Part shown: piece by piece, positions 62,183-64,000 of the stretch
Numbering within the stretch: the first letter of the stretch is position 1
How the letters are laid out: every line of letters starts with the position of its first letter
From: Flavobacteriales bacterium
GTDB lineage: Bacteria; Bacteroidota; Bacteroidia; Flavobacteriales; Schleiferiaceae
Direction of reading: 5' to 3'
DNA: 64,000 nt
NCBI GenBank assembly: GCA_012269745.1
Contig: JAAXJR010000032.1
Location: 29,137-93,136 of the forward strand
Notes under the pieces: model-generated
The model's input: the letters and a program-made list of their open reading frames with translations, nothing else
Told to the model about the DNA's origin: nothing
Databases searched by the model: none
Made by a program: the position numbers and the translations under genes

Positions 62183-63486
62183 TACTTCTTACGGAAGAAG
62201 ATTTCTATCGGTGCACCGTGGAAATCAAACATTTGACGCATCTTATTCTCCAAATAACGCTTGTAAGGCTCCTTGATGTACTGTGGCAAGTTCGCAAAGA
62301 AGGCAAACTGCGGCGTACGTGTCGGCAGCTGTGTACAGAATTTGATCTTCACATATTTCCCCTTCACCGCTGGCGGCGGGTAGTTTTGAATGATCTCCAG
62401 CATCGCATCGTTCAGCTTAGAAGTTGAAATGCGTTGCTTACGGCGTTCGTATACCTTCACTCCCTCTTCAAAGGCCTTCAATACACGTTGCTTTGTAAGT
62501 GCACTGGTGAAGATGATTGGGAAATCTGTAAACGGCTCTAGTTTCTTTCTAATGTAGGCCTCGGCATCGCGCATGGTGTTGGTTTCTTTCGCAACCAAAT
62601 CCCACTTATTTACTACGATGACCAGACCTTTCTTGTTCTTCTCGACCAAGGATACAATGCTCAAATCTTGCGATTCAAAACCACGTGTTGCGTCCACCAC
62701 CATCATACACACATCCGCGTGTTCAATAGCGCGAATAGAACGCATGTTGGAATAGAACTCTAGATTCTCGTGCACTTTGCCCTTCTTGCGAAGCCCGGCC
62801 GTATCGAGCAACATAAAGTCAAAACCAAATTTGTTGAAGCGGGTATTTACCGTATCACGTGTAGTACCAGCGATGTCCGTAACAATGTTGCGTTCCTCGT
62901 CAAAAAGCGCATTTACAATGGAAGATTTTCCAGCATTTGGACGACCTACGATAGCCATCTTTGGAAGGTCCTCAAAATCGTCCACAGGATTTTCATCCAT
63001 GTGCTCGGTGAGTTCATCCAAGAGGTCACCAGTTCCTCCGCCATTTACCGCAGAGATGGTATGGTATTTTTCAATCCCAAGGCCGTAGAATTCTGTAGCC
63101 TCCAACTCAAGCATACTGTTGTCTACCTTGTTTACTGCATACACTACAGGCTTTTCCGTTTTACGGAGTAGATCAGCAATGATTTTATCAAATTCCGTTA
63201 GACCCGCTTGTAGGTCCAACACAAAAAGGATGACTGAAGCTTCATCAAGGGCCAATTCTACCTGTTGGCGAATCTCTCCTTCAAAAACATCCTCAGAACC
63301 TTCGATGTACCCGCCGGTATCGATCACTGAAAATTCTTTACCGTTCCAATCGCTTTTTCCGTAGTGGCGGTCGCGAGTGACACCTGCAACAGAATCTACA
63401 ATAGCATCTCTGCGCTGGATTAGTCTATTAAATAACGTGCTTTTACCCACATTTGGGCGCCCCACGATGGCAACGATATTGCTCAT
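62182..63486 (-). CDS. der: GTPase Der (EngA)
   Basis: Double-GTPase required for 50S ribosome assembly, 434 residues. Both G1 motifs are present: GRPNVGKSTLFNRL near residue 8 and GRPNAGKSSIVNAL near residue 179. The NKVD and NKWD motifs are seen in each domain, and the C-terminal KH-like domain (about 350-434) has the expected start. It is 2 bases from era, giving a ribosome-assembly pair. Confidence 0.97.
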   Translation of the reverse strand: MSNIVAIVGRPNVGKSTLFNRLIQRRDAIVDSVAGVTRDRHYGKSDWNGKEFSVIDTGGYIEGSEDVFEGEIRQQVELALDEASVILFVLDLQAGLTEFDKIIADLLRKTEKPVVYAVNKVDNSMLELEATEFYGLGIEKYHTISAVNGGGTGDLLDELTEHMDENPVDDFEDLPKMAIVGRPNAGKSSIVNALFDEERNIVTDIAGTTRDTVNTRFNKFGFDFMLLDTAGLRKKGKVHENLEFYSNMRSIRAIEHADVCMMVVDATRGFESQDLSIVSLVEKNKKGLVIVVNKWDLVAKETNTMRDAEAYIRKKLEPFTDFPIIFTSALTKQRVLKAFEEGVKVYERRKQRISTSKLNDAMLEIIQNYPPPAVKGKYVKIKFCTQLPTRTPQFAFFANLPQYIKEPYKRYLENKMRQMFDFHGAPIEIFFRKK

Positions 63487-63488
63487 AC

Positions 63489-64000
63489 CTACTGTTTATA
63501 ACCGAAGCGCTTAAGATGTAAATCACTATCGCGCCAGTTCTTTTTAACTTTTACAAAGGTCTCAAGATGCACCTTCTTAGCAAAGAACTTCTCGAGTTGT
63601 TTTCTTGCACCTATACCTACCCTCTTAAGCATGGTGCCACGGTGCCCAATAATGATTCCCTTTTGGGAGTCGCGCGCCACATAAATGACTGCGCGCATTC
63701 TAATAATATCCTCCGTTTCCTTGAAGTCCTCCACGTCAATCTCTACAGAGTATGGAATCTCTTTCTTGTAATTCAATAGGATCTGCTCTCGAATGATCTC
63801 ACTTACGAAGAAGCGCTCTGTCTTATCGGTCAAGGCATCTTTATCAAAATATGGCGGACTAACAGGAATCAATTCAATCAATCGATCTAAGAGGTAAGAT
63901 ATATTGGCCTCTTTTAAGGCAGAAATAGGAATGATTTCGGCATTCGGCAATGCTTCACCCCAATACTCCACTTCCTGCTCAAGTTTCTCTTGATCGGTAG
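63489..64000 (-). CDS. era: GTPase Era, 3' portion (gene continues beyond the window)
   Basis: C-terminal part of Era, which binds 16S rRNA near its 3' end during 30S assembly. The last 170 residues are in view: the end of the GTPase domain (PISALKEANISYLLDRLIEL), and the KH domain with its GXXG loop and following segment IIIGHRGTMLKRVGIGARKQ and ending in WRDSDLHLKRFGYKQ. The reading frame stays open to base 64000 on the minus strand; a GTG at 63971 is not the true start. The N-terminal GTP-binding motifs lie outside the window. Confidence 0.95.
   Translation of the reverse strand, partial: TDQEKLEQEVEYWGEALPNAEIIPISALKEANISYLLDRLIELIPVSPPYFDKDALTDKTERFFVSEIIREQILLNYKKEIPYSVEIDVEDFKETEDIIRMRAVIYVARDSQKGIIIGHRGTMLKRVGIGARKQLEKFFAKKVHLETFVKVKKNWRDSDLHLKRFGYKQ

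Noticed and set aside
1..64000. Mobile elements, CRISPR arrays, tRNA or rRNA genes
   Set aside because: I saw no transposase, integrase, att-like direct repeats, spaced repeats, cloverleaf candidates or ribosomal RNA sequence in the gaps between genes.

Overview
This window is a dense, ordinary-looking stretch of a Bacteroidota chromosome, most likely from an order-Flavobacteriales-type organism. The evidence is: two SusC/SusD pairs, an LpxC-FabZ fusion, a secreted protein with a type A (type IX secretion) C-terminal sorting domain, the type IX secretion regulator PorX with its PglZ domain, and promoters of the Bacteroidota form (TTG, about 18 bases, TAnnTTTG). There is no sign of a prophage, insertion sequence, CRISPR array, tRNA or rRNA gene, and most of the window is core genome. 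The window ends inside era.

Layout. 0-7.8 kb: an EamA transporter, an orphan histidine kinase, an active/inactive M16 peptidase pair, the ribosomal proteins L21 (with a long Lys/Ala tail) and L27, and an SDR-type dehydrogenase. 7.8-15 kb: one compact eight-gene run (mrp, an Nfu-type scaffold, serS, a lipoprotein, a TPR protein, DUF4286, a cytosolic M16 peptidase, an O-methyltransferase). 15-19.3 kb: a type IX-secreted protein, mlaF-mlaE, a 39-residue lipoprotein coupled to an SprT-like protein, and an unknown exported protein. 19.3-19.8 kb: the only long gene-free stretch, which carries a cluster of GTCTC/GAGAC inverted repeats. 19.8-28.1 kb: purK-purE, a DUF-like membrane protein, a LytS/LytTR-type two-component system with a small membrane protein, sbtA with a small partner gene and a divergent LysR regulator, and an FKBP-type lipoprotein. 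28.2-30.2 kb: two overlapping genes for an unknown exported protein and a helix-hairpin-helix protein. 30.2-37.2 kb: aroA-aroB, proline dehydrogenase, and porX-tsaE-ald with a small membrane protein. 37.3-43 kb: an HD hydrolase, lpxD, lpxC/fabZ, lpxA, a lone ABC ATPase, and efp.

43.4-52.8 kb holds two tandem SusC/SusD outer-membrane uptake systems. Each is closed by a strong terminator, and the two susC genes share an identical 43-base segment across leader and start. 52.9-58.7 kb is a surface polysaccharide block: flippase, sulfotransferase, chain-length protein and polymerase on one strand, and a divergent glycosyltransferase. It is followed by rnhB, a large two-part lipoprotein, a secreted cupin, der and the 3' part of era.

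How it fits together. Many genes serve the cell envelope: lipid A synthesis (lpxD, lpxC/fabZ, lpxA), phospholipid transport (mlaFE), polysaccharide export with likely sulfation, and TonB-dependent uptake. Type IX secretion appears as both a regulator and a cargo. Nothing here is clearly a new biological system. The best leads are the palindrome cluster before purK, a hairpin that encloses the start codon of the LytS-type kinase, the shared susC leader, the helix-hairpin-helix pair, the unstudied small partner of sbtA, and a group of genes whose promoter-like -7 element sits only 4-6 bases before the start codon. All family calls are from reading the sequence; none was checked by database search.
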